This document shows, piece by piece, positions 55,927 through 64,000 of a DNA stretch of 64,000 nt. Source of the stretch: Karalla daura (taxonomy: Eukaryota; Chordata; Actinopteri; Chaetodontiformes; Leiognathidae); the NCBI GenBank assembly GCA_029224185.1, contig CM055193.1:25220062-25284061 (forward strand), in the 5' to 3' direction. Under the pieces are notes generated by a model that did not search any database, was not told the DNA's origin, and was given only the letters and a program-made list of their open reading frames with translations. Positions within the stretch are counted from its first letter, which is position 1; each line of letters opens with the position of its first letter. The position numbers and the translations under genes are program-made.

Positions 55927-56679
55927 GTAGGCGTTTTACATGAAATACGACCTTGTGTTAATTTCTACCTGGTACCGCAATTCAGTGATTATGAGAAAGA
56001 CCACCGCATGCTGTCTTAAGTAGGCAAAACGACGTTCCTCGCAGCACACATCGAAACGTAACGGTAGGCTAGCACTAGCTATTGCTAAACTAAAATGGCC
56101 GCTCACGGATCGAGGCAGCGAGCAGAGGCGGTTTCAGTACCGGGGAGGTGCTGTGTTGGAGTTCCTCTGAGTCATTTCTCTACGAACACAATCGCAAACG
56201 CTTGATTTTTTTTCTTACTTGTCAATGGATATCATCTATAAGATTTGTCAAGCACAGTAGTGAAACACGTACGCAAAGCTGTGTGTATGTAGATATGTTC
56301 TAACCCTATGTCTAAAGAATACTACACATTTTAACATTTATAACCGCCGGACTATGTCTCAAGGACTGCCAGCAAGTACTGGGCTAGAGCGCCATCCGCA
56401 GTTTTTATCTACCTGTATCTAAGTGAAATACGTTTTAAAAGATATAACGCCCTCCACGGTGTCGATTAATCAAGTTTACGGGGAATGTTTGTTCGGTTTT
56501 ATTTATTTAATGTATTCCGAATGTCAAAAGACGCTACTAATTATATGGTCTTCAACCTTTCTCCCAGTTAGTGCCAGTCTAGAATTTGGTTTAAAATGTG
56601 TGAAAACATAAATGCATTTACGTTTTGTTTTGTCAATTCACTGACTTCTTACCAGAATAATTCTCCTTGTTTTTTCCAG
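55927..56679. other. kansl2 intron 1 (5' UTR intron)
   Basis: No recognised elements; the CpG content falls from left to right. Acceptor TTTTTTCCAG at 56670-56679. Confidence 0.5.
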
Positions 56680-56699
56680 TTGCAGTTGTTTTGCAGACG

Positions 56700-56950
56700 A
56701 TGAATAGAATACGTATCCATGTTTTGCCTTCAAGTCGGAACCGGGTGGCCCAGACAGTTCGTCCTCCGGAGCCCCAGACCTGCTCCTTCACCCAGCGACC
56801 ATGCTCTCAACCCCGTCTGGAAGGCCTTGAGTTCTGTATCAAACACATTTTAGAGGATAAGAATGCGCCTTACAAGCAATGCAGCTATGTCTCAGCCAAG
56901 AATGGCAAACGTTGCCCTAATGCTTCGCCGAAGGTTGAGCGGAAAGATGG
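56700..56950 (+). CDS. kansl2: kansl2 coding exon 1 (residues 1-83)
   Basis: [20 protein letters not shown] start fits the family exactly; the in-frame upstream ATG at 56667 lies across the acceptor and is intronic. Holds C28, C35, C46, H49, C61, C72 of the first zinc module. Donor GG/GTGTGT. Confidence 0.95.
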
Positions 56951-59900
56951 GTGTGTAGAAAGTCATGTTGGACCTCATTAGTACTTTAGGTCCCATTATG
57001 GTTCTTTTCACAGACTCAAGCAGCTCTCTGACACCTCCCCTCCAACTATTCTGTCTCGACTTTAGGGTGACATTCTGTGCAGAGCATGCACGTAGGAATG
57101 CCATGGCTCTCAAAGCTCAGATGAGAAAATCGGCCCCTGGCTCATCTCCAGAAACGCTGCTGTCTCAGCTGAGTGGATATAACCATCCAGAGATGCACAG
57201 CACTGAAGGAGGGCGCTCTGAAGCTAGTTATATTTTAGGCAAGTGGTTTCGTCTTGACAGGAAGATACTTTGTTAGCAGCGCACCGAAGTCATTCTGTTT
57301 TGACCTCACCTCTGCATCACGGTTTGGGGATCTAATGTCAGTATTGTAATGTCTCATATACAGATGAGGACAGCCTGAGTGAGGAGGAGCAGAGTCCCTT
57401 GGTACTAGACCAGACATGGAGAGGAGATCCTGACAGTGACGCAGACAGCATTGCCAGTGATCATGAGGATCCCCTGAAGTAAGCACATTGATCTCACTGT
57501 TTTAATTTAGGTTTTTTTTTGTTTGTTGTTCATCAAATCTTTGCAACTCTTTATCAGAGTTAATCTTCATGGCTCTGATGTAGCCCCTGCCTAGGCGTCT
57601 TTGTCAAATGCTTGGTTGTCTTTTCCTTGTTAATCAGACATGCTGGAGTGTACACTGCAGAGGAGGTGGCACTCGTCACACGAGAGAAACTAATCCGTCT
57701 CCAATCCCTCTACATTGACCAATTCAAGCGCCTGCAGCACCTGCTGAAGGAGAAAAAACGCAGATATTTGCACAATCGCAAAGTAGAGCATCAGACACTG
57801 GGTAAATGTGAGCATTTGTTCATCAAACTCTGTCGATTTGTTTACTTTGTAATTCCTTTTTTCGGGATCGGTACATAACATTTCTTTCCCAATGTTGATA
57901 CCAGGTAGCAATCTGCTGACAGGCCCTGAAGGTCTGTCCATGAAGGAGAGGGAGAATCTTAAGAAGCTCAAAGCTCTGCGCCGGTACCGTCGTAGATACG
58001 GTGTTGAGGCCCTGTTGCACCGGCAGCTCAGGAAAAGGAGGCAGGCTGTGACAGAAGGAACTCCCCAGGTAAACTGCCATTTCCATAGAGAGCAATTTCA
58101 ACTTGGGTGATCAAAGATGCATTGAGTTGTGGTGAAATCTGAAATGTCATCCACCTCATAGCACCTCCTCTAACTTGTGTTTCTTGCTTTGTAGCTCCAC
58201 ACGAGAATTGTGTATGATAAGTGCATCTCCTTTGTGGAGGGAGTCCGATGCACCAACCCCTGTCTGCCTATGACCCAGCATTGTGTCTTGCGTATCCTCA
58301 AGATTTTCTGCATTGGTTCTATCATGATTGCTTGATCTTTCTCCACGTTTAGAATAGATGGAGAGTCTGTTCTTATTGAAATAGTTACGCAATAGTCTTA
58401 TCTTTCTCTATTGAGCTATTGTCACCTTGGCCTCGATCAAGACCTGCAGCTTGCAGTAGCTGCTGGTTTCAAAGAGAGCCTACATCAAATCCTTCCTGTG
58501 GTCTGTGATTTTCTTCCCAGAGTTATAAAGGGGCTAATCTGTTCAGTTGGAAGGTACAAAACGCTGTGATACTGGGGTTTTATATCAGCCTGTATAAAAC
58601 CAGATCCTTCACAGATCTTTTTCTCAGCACTAACGGCTTTGTTTTCGGCAAGTACTGACCTATCTTCTTGGTTGTGATCAAATAGACACCAATGAACAGG
58701 TACAAAACCACTGAGACCTAAATCAAGTCAGCAGAGTTTTCACTAGAAGCTGAAATGGTACAAGCTGATAATTGAGAGTTGTAGCTATATTTTTTTTTTG
58801 TCCGTGTGCACATCATCCTTGACCATGAGACATTCAGACATCTATCAGGATAGCAATCAGGTGCTCTTCAAAATGTGTCCAGGAGTCAGAAATGTGTCCT
58901 GCGACCGCACGGTGCACATGGGTCAGTCTGATGACCCTCGATGCCCACTCCATCTTAACCTGCCTCCTCTGATGTACCAGCCTGAGCAGGAGCCTCCAGC
59001 GCGGGAGCAGCTCAGTACCGCAGGCCGTGGAGACATGTATCTGAGCGCTGCAGAGCTTCAGCCCACAGAGAACCTTCCCCTCGAGTTCAGTGATGTATGT
59101 ATAAATCAGCTTTTTCTCTCCCACGCCCCCTCAGTGTCCCGATCATGCATTGGTGTACTGTCATCTACATCTCGTTAAGGGTTCAATTGCTGATATTTTA
59201 CGCCCCGTTTCCACTACGTGATACCGGCTTGACTCGATTCGGCTCAAGTAAATGAAATGAAGGAAGAAACGGAAAGAAGGCAGTTGTTGCCACACAATGA
59301 CGACGCATGACATTGTGACCAGCTGGGCAGGCGTGCAGGTACTAGGAAAAAGAGTACGGGATGTCACATTTAAGTTAATTTAAATGCACAAAAGGTCCAA
59401 GTTGAGCCGGTAACACAAAGTTGAAACTGACCATCAGAAACAGTCAAAAACCTGTATGTGATCTGATGGTCAGAGGCTAAAGGTACTACTTCTAGGCAGT
59501 AACTGAAAAAAGACCCACCAGTTGCTGCTCAATGTAACGTTTACAAATGAGTAAGTGCTTCTCTAGTTCTTGGAATTGGAAATAACATTAAAGTTAATGT
59601 AAGTTGATTCAGAATTTTTATTTTAAAGTGTGCTTCCTATAGTAGTAATGCAGGGCATCTGATTTATGAGATTTTATTTAAGGAGTGTGGAATGGCTATG
59701 GAATCTCACTCAAGTCTAGCAATAGTTGGTTGTGAGCTGCTACCTTTGATCCATTTTGTAATCGAACTGCGTGTGGGCACACAGGTCCATTTCTCATGTT
59801 TGTTCTTACCATGTTTTGAGTTTTCTGTGTTTGAAAGACTGCAGAAAACATACCATTCCCACTGTTCACACCATTCAACACTTCAGCTGGTCATCGTGTA

Positions 59901-62900
59901 AATAAACACCGGAACATGTTGAGAAAGTGAAGCTCAATAGCTCTGCTCGGTTTGCTTGTGGTCTGTGTATTAATGCAATATCTTTTAGTAACGCATCACT
60001 GAGTAATTGCTGCTGATCTGAGTAATTTGTGTTTTTGATATTTACATGTGATGTTCATTCTTGCAACACTTGATTAGCCACTGAGGTGCTGCTACGTTTA
60101 TACAGGACCTGGATGTGGAAGGGGATGGTATGCAGGGCCCTCCATCCCCCCTGCAGTTTGACACAGCTCTGGCACTGGAGGATCAGACGATTAGAGCAAT
60201 TGCGGAAGCCCCAATGGACATCCTGACCGAAGAAGATCCAGACCAGGGTGACCTGGACACTTCAGGCCAGGAGCTCTTAGAAAGAGATGTGGATACCATC
60301 TTGGATGATCAGGTTAAGTCTCATTAAGGGGCTTTGTTGTCCTGATTATAGACTGCGATCTCCTTTTTAATATGACAATCCCACAGTGTCTTTGTATGTC
60401 ACCGCAAATTGGGTAAGATTAAAATCTGCTGTAATGTGCATCAGTATGACATTTATTTAAATAATGCGTGTGTACACACACGCACGCACGCCCACACACA
60501 TATGTGTATATGTACACACACACACACACACAATGTATAAATGCGTGGACTCACATGTGCATATGCCTACGGAGCCCCAGACATGACATTGGGGGAAAAA
60601 AAATACACAGCGTGCGCACGAAATACTAATTTGTGGCCATGAAATGAAAAACACTAAATCACAATGTAACAGAGCGTTGTGTATAACTGTGGAGGTTAAT
60701 AAGAGACACGGGGGGGGGGGGGGGGGTTATGGTCAGCCTAATAATTCCTGGACAGCTGAGGAGGCAAAACGAGCGCATGCTATTTCTGTTGTTTTCGGTC
60801 CGGGGGTTTTATTTTGAAGGTACACACCGCAACAAGTTCCTGTGTTAGTGCGGCGGTTGTGCTCGAGTCCGCTAATAAATGAGTTTCTCAGAAAAGTACA
60901 GTCACGTCTTTTTGGCAGACCAGAGAGCCTCTCTCTGTCTCTTATTAACCACCACAAACGGTTATGCACAATTCTCGGTTATGTGGTGATTTAGCATTTT
61001 GTGCGCACGCCAGTATTTCGTGGACACAAATAACTAATTTGCGCACACATATTCATTTCGTGGCCACAAATTGGTTTTTCGAACGAAACAGTATTTAGTG
61101 GGAAACGAATTAGTATTTTGTGTGCACGTTCTATACTATTTTTCTCCAGTGTCACTCCTGGGGCTCCGTACATGCCAGTTCAAATTATTAGGATAATTGG
61201 CTGGAGCCAATTATCTTTACGTGCTTGACAGTAGTCAAGCCTGGACAATTTTAAGCAGGATTTCCAAAGCTGTAGCACTTATGGTTGATTTGTTAAATAT
61301 TTTCAACGTTTGAAAGTCGGAGGCTCTTGTTGCGCCATCATCAGTCCCCATCATCACCAGTGTTTCAAATTGAGGACATCTGGCGTGGGACTGTACTTTT
61401 TTTTTTTTTTTTTTTTAATTTTGGGGCAGACTCGTATAGTCAAACCCACAATCTTCTACACCAAGAACCATCGTCTACCTCGAGGTGTAAAAGTGGCATT
61501 TTTGCATTGACTCCAATTGTTCGTATGAGAGTAAATTGCTGCAAAGAATTCAGTTTTTGAAATTAAATTCTGATACTTTCCATCCATAATCTAACATGAC
61601 TCCAAAATGAAGCAATTTTTGTCTGAAACTTTGAAAAAGTGTTTACCAAAAATTTGCTAGTAAATGTTTATACCATTTACAATCAAACATTTTGTGTCCG
61701 GCAGGCTCACTTTCGACAAGTGTGGATTGTTTGTGTAGGACAGTCTGAAGGTGATCTGTATCTCATTTGGTGTCAATTGAGCAAAAACCATGGGAGGAGA
61801 TAGCCCACTAGAAGTAGGATCTCCTTGGAAGAAGGAAAATGAGCAAAATAACAGGGTCCTGGCAGCTTAACCTGCCCAGCCCTTAACAACTATATCACTC
61901 TAGCACTTCAGTTGTGAAGTTAACGATTTACATCAATTTTACTCTAATGATGTCTAATGATAAGAGTTTGGTAATTTAATAATTACTCATTGAAATCTAC
62001 TAGTCATGTAGGACATATTTGTACAAAAGAAAAAACCAACAGGGAAGCATTAATAAGCAGTCATTAAAGCAGCTTTATGTTGCAGAACCTCAAAAGTCTG
62101 GTGTAGCCCACTATCACTATCCATCCATCCATCCATCCATCCATCTTCTTCCTCTTATCCGGGGCCGGGTCGCGGGGGCAGCAGTCTGAGCAGGGACGCC
62201 CAGACCTCCCTCTCCCTGGACCAGCCCTTCCGGGAGGATCCCAAGGCGTTCCCAGGCCAGCCGGGTGACATTGTCACTCCAGCGTGCCCTGGGTCTTCCT
62301 CTGGGACACCTCCCGGGGGAGGCGTCCAGGAGGCATCCGATACAGATGCCCGAGCCACCTCAGCTGGCTCCTCTCGATGTGGAGGAGCAGCGGCTCTACT
62401 CCGAGCTCCTCCCGAGTGACAGAGCTCCTCACCCTATCTCGAAGGGAGCCCCCCCGCCACCCTGCAGAGGAAACCCATTTCGGCCATTTCTATCCGGGAT
62501 CTCATTCTTTCGGTCATGACCCAAAAGAATGAGATCCCGGATAGAAGCGGCCGAAATGGGTTTCCTCCGCAGGGTGGCAGGGCGCTCCCTTACACATCAT
62601 AATTTGCAATTCTATTTAATGTACTTTTAACTGTACGTGAATATGGTTGCACTTCTAGTGCAAGTCTAGTAACTTGATACCAGTGACGTGCGGTGAGATT
62701 CATGGCTGGTGAGGCACTGACGTCATCACTATGAGATTTTCCAACATATGAACCCTACAGAGTATCGTATTCGCCATTTGATTGGCAGCATTTAGTGGAT
62801 TGTTTAAAATCTCACCTGCGTTATTCACACACACAAACCGTTTCACACAAAAAGCACATTCAATAAAAAGATTAAAACGTTATCGTGGTCTCACCTTCAC

Positions 62901-63971
62901 CTATAAATGAAGATGGTTGTAAATAACGGATGGCTGCATTTGAAATCACTTGTCACCGCTTGTTACTGTCACTTGTTCTGCAGCTGAGTTGGGGAGTCGC
63001 AAGAAGAATCCCTGGGATCACTAGCGCCCCCTACCATGAGGCAGAAGAACTGCGTGCCTCACCCACCCTATTCACAGCCGTTTTAGCTTGCTGCCATCAC
63101 AAGAAGCACGTTACACGTATACAGTTGTTGGGGGGAAAAAAACAAACAGCTAAACTATGGAAATTTTGTTCATATAGTGAAGTGTTTGAACATTTTAATA
63201 GCGACATACAGAGAGACAGCAATACGGCCTCACTGCATAGGGTACCAGCACTGTCACCCAAGTCATTGTACAATCCCTGGTCAGGTAGTCTCTTTACAGT
63301 TTTTGAATAGTAAATGCGAAATGAGTAAAAATACATCTAAAATGGGTGAAGTTAAATTAAATGCAAATGTATAGTACAAATCACTGGTTAAGTACAACCA
63401 TTTAATTTTACTTTATAAAAATTCTTTCCACGATGACTGGTAAGGTCATGCCTCACTTGTCACCACTGACTGGATGTCGCTGCTGCTGCTGATAGGTGGT
63501 GTTGGTGTTAATACTGGAATTATATTAGGAAACAATCTCTTATTTGTTGGAATGAACAATAGAAATGATTCAAGCACAAAACCGTCTAACGTAAAAAAAA
63601 AAACTCCATAGAGAAGTCTTGGACCAGGACACAAACCCACAGCCCACCTGCTGTGAGGCAACATCAATAACCAATAGCTTCAATGTCTGGCACGGAGGCA
63701 AAATAATCTTTGCCACAAATACTGCTGCCTTTGGTATACACACAGAAACATTCCCCTTTTCTGTCCAGTCTTGACTATTTGCAGAAAACCCATTACTAGC
63801 TCTTAACTCCCTGTCCAGGTGGTGTCAGAGGTCGTGGAAGATGAAGAGGATGTCATTGATTACTCCCTCAAGAACATGGACTCTGCTGCAGGGGACTTCC
63901 CAGATGTGGTTCCCACAAAGACTGAGGCTGAGCTGATCCAGCCCCACAGACCATCTCCGACAGACTGCTAG
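56700..63971 (+). CDS. kansl2: KAT8 regulatory NSL complex subunit 2 (complete CDS, nine coding exons)
   Basis: Exons 56700-56950, 57066-57238, 57364-57478, 57638-57801, 57905-58068, 58195-58291, 58838-59094, 60106-60312 and 63819-63971 join to 526 codons (human about 492). KANSL2 is a scaffold subunit of the nuclear NSL complex with the acetyltransferase KAT8/MOF. Two C3Hc3H zinc modules are visible: C28, C35, C46, H49 with C61, C72, C88, H91; and C299, C308, C319, H322 with C335, C343, C357, H360. The Arg/Lys-rich middle contains [20 protein letters not shown] and [20 protein letters not shown], followed by [16 protein letters not shown]. The acidic tail ([20 protein letters not shown]) matches human. 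Human KANSL2 also neighbours CCNT1. Confidence 0.96.
57066..57238 (+). CDS. kansl2: kansl2 coding exon 2 (residues 84-141)
   Basis: [20 protein letters not shown] closes the zinc module (C88, H91). Ends TTAG and is followed by GCAAGT, a GC-type donor; the next exon restores the frame (EASYIL then [10 protein letters not shown]). Confidence 0.92.
57364..57478 (+). CDS. kansl2: kansl2 coding exon 3
   Basis: [20 protein letters not shown] then [19 protein letters not shown]; acidic stretch conserved with human ([14 protein letters not shown]). Confidence 0.95.
57638..57801 (+). CDS. kansl2: kansl2 coding exon 4
   Basis: [40 protein letters not shown] and [16 protein letters not shown]. Near-identical to human. 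Confidence 0.96.
57905..58068 (+). CDS. kansl2: kansl2 coding exon 5
   Basis: [20 protein letters not shown] then [20 protein letters not shown]. Donor CAG/GTAAAC. Confidence 0.95.
58195..58291 (+). CDS. kansl2: kansl2 coding exon 6 (residues 290-321)
   Basis: [20 protein letters not shown] then [13 protein letters not shown]299, C308, C319. Donor C/GTATCC leaves one base. Confidence 0.9.
58427..58561 (+). ncRNA. H/ACA box snoRNA candidate
   Basis: The sequence folds by eye as hairpin-hinge-hairpin-tail. Hairpin 1: lower stem GGCCTC (58429-58434) with GAGAGCC (58474-58480, one bulged A), then a loop, then upper stem AGACC-GCAGC with GCTGC-GGTTT. The hinge has H box ACATCA at 58482-58487. 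Hairpin 2: lower stem CCTTCC (58491-58496) with GGAAGG (58549-58554), then inner pairings GATT with AATC and CCC with GGG. One base later comes ACA (58556-58558), three bases before the end. Length is about 135 nt, typical for the class. In human, KANSL2 introns host H/ACA snoRNAs (SNORA2A/2B, SNORA34), so position supports the call. Which one it matches is not established. Confidence 0.65.
58563..58691 (+). ncRNA. Second H/ACA-like snoRNA candidate (weak)
   Basis: Hairpin 1: CTGTGA (58564-58569) with TCACAG (58609-58614) enclosing a strong upper stem GGTTTTATA/TATAAAACC. Hairpin 2: CTTTTT with AAATAG, inside which TCAGcACT pairs AGTaCTGA. ACA at 58686-58688 with three bases following. The hinge shows only ACAGAT (the H box would be ANANNA) and the second pocket is lopsided, so the call is weaker. 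Confidence 0.35.
58838..59094 (+). CDS. kansl2: kansl2 coding exon 7
   Basis: Acceptor TTCAG/AC; the split codon makes His322, which completes C319-x2-H322. [40 protein letters not shown], then [20 protein letters not shown] and D. Donor GAT/GTATGT. Confidence 0.95.
59095..60105. other. kansl2 intron after coding exon 7
   Basis: Contains a possible non-autonomous DNA element starting near 59203 (CGTTTCCACTACGTGATACC, then TTGACTCGATTCGGCTCAAG), a text type common at fish transposon ends; other end not found. The rest is unclassified. Confidence 0.4.
60106..60312 (+). CDS. kansl2: kansl2 coding exon 8
   Basis: 207 nt, phase 0 both sides. [40 protein letters not shown], matching the human tail. 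Donor CAG/GTTAAG. Confidence 0.95.
60475..60532. repeat. CA/CG-rich dinucleotide tract
   Basis: ACACACACGCACGCACGC followed by (CA)n. Confidence 0.9.
60570..61168. mobile_element. Non-autonomous inverted-repeat element (MITE-like), 599 bp
   Basis: Ends read CGGAGCCCCAG at 60570 and CTGGGGCTCCG at 61168, flanked on both sides by TA (60568-60569, 61169-61170). The arms also match further in (GTGCGCACGAAATACTAATT against AATTAGTATTTTGTGTGCAC). No protein is encoded. Contains a 17-G run at 60710-60726. Confidence 0.8.
60710..60726. repeat. Poly-G run (17)
   Basis: Seventeen uninterrupted G on the + strand inside the MITE-like element. Confidence 0.95.
62128..62520 (-). mobile_element. LINE 3' end
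   Basis: On the minus strand the frames give [20 protein letters not shown] text, [20 protein letters not shown] text and [20 protein letters not shown] (62200-62155), the C-terminal end of a fish LINE ORF. GGATAAGAGGAAGAAGATGG then ATGG repeats (62130-62145 on +) form the 3' tail. Frames are shifted, so the copy is dead. Confidence 0.75.
62444..62589. repeat. Large foldback (inverted repeat) at the LINE end
   Basis: Left arm 62444-62510 and right arm 62524-62589 are reverse complements over about 66 bp (about 90% or better) with a 13-bp centre. The left arm belongs to the LINE body, so the right arm is an inverted copy of the same stretch. Confidence 0.92.
62682..63468 (+). mobile_element. 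hAT-like non-autonomous element
   Basis: Left end CAGTGACGTGCGGTGAGATT and right end TGCCTCACTTGTCACCACTG (reverse complement CAGTGGTGACAAGTGAGGCA) suit imperfect hAT-type inverted repeats. Fragments of the same family lie at 32830-32900 and 34100-34455. Target site duplications are not clear. Confidence 0.55.
63819..63971 (+). CDS. kansl2: kansl2 last coding exon
   Basis: Acceptor [61 protein letters not shown] and TAG at 63969-63971. This acidic end differs from the human tail. 3' UTR continues past the window edge. Confidence 0.88.
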   Translation: MVSEVVEDEEDVIDYSLKNMDSAAGDFPDVVPTKTEAELIQPHRPSPTDC

Positions 63972-64000
63972 ACTCAATACACTTTGATTTGACTTCTGTT

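Larger units (their letters stand above)
58292..58837. other. kansl2 intron between coding exons 6 and 7, snoRNA host
   Basis: 546 nt, longer than its neighbours (about 100-160 nt); holds the snoRNA candidates at 58427-58561 and 58563-58691. Confidence 0.6.
60313..63818. other. kansl2 last intron (3.5 kb)
   Basis: Contains a CA-rich tract (60475-60532), a 599-bp inverted-repeat element, a LINE end with a foldback, a hAT-like element, and unclassified DNA at 61169-62127. Confidence 0.6.

Noticed and set aside
58069..58194. Possible C/D box snoRNA in kansl2 intron after coding exon 5
   Set aside because: GTGATCA and CTGA-like words exist but no proper C/D pair with a terminal stem could be found.

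Overview
The window looks like a teleost fish chromosome segment. It has compact vertebrate-type split genes embedded in many fish-typical transposable elements: Tc1/mariner with TA target sites, Ty3/gypsy, BEL/Pao, L2-like and restriction-endonuclease-type LINEs, Harbinger-like and hAT-like non-autonomous elements, and SINE pieces. Everything below was read by eye from the sequence and from remembered protein families; no search was run.

Three host genes lie on the + strand. (1) The 3' part of igsf21 (synaptic immunoglobulin-superfamily protein) has four coding exons at 5166-5266, 18842-19034, 30464-30502 and 37720-37802, with very large TE-filled introns and a poly(A) signal at 38861; its upstream exons lie outside the window. 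(2) ccnt1 (cyclin T1, the CDK9 partner in P-TEFb) is complete: nine coding exons from 46800 to 53549, 691 codons, poly(A) signal at 54725. (3) kansl2 (NSL histone acetyltransferase complex subunit) follows about 1.1 kb later, with a GC box and probable non-coding first exon near 55841-55926 and nine coding exons from 56700 to 63971 (526 codons), reaching almost to the window edge. CCNT1 and KANSL2 are also neighbours in human, which supports both calls. All splice phases were checked and keep one open frame per gene.

Layout: 1-2270 degenerate Ty3/gypsy; 2270-18841 igsf21 intron with copies of a 'GGTCCGAGCAACGAAG' repeat family, an inverted hAT-like pair, a BEL/Pao remnant (about 9.5-11.7 kb) and a Harbinger-like element; 19.4-21.1 kb an L2-like LINE interrupted by a duplicated segment; 21.1-22.2 kb a Tc1-like element; 22.8-26.0 kb a second Ty3/gypsy on the minus strand; 28.0-29.6 kb two head-to-head repeat copies with a short telomere-like tract; 34.5-35.5 kb a LINE with a restriction-like endonuclease; 35.8-36.7 kb a second Harbinger-like copy; 38.9-46.7 kb TE-rich intergenic DNA including a 1,584-bp Tc1-like element with intact ends; 46.8-64.0 kb the ccnt1-kansl2 pair.

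The most interesting points are one well-formed H/ACA snoRNA candidate (and a weaker second one directly behind it) in kansl2 intron 7, a GC-AG intron in kansl2, a BEL/Pao remnant carrying about 1.2 kb of acidic coding-like sequence where reverse transcriptase should be, and several unusual junctions in mobile elements. No wholly new multi-gene system was recognised.
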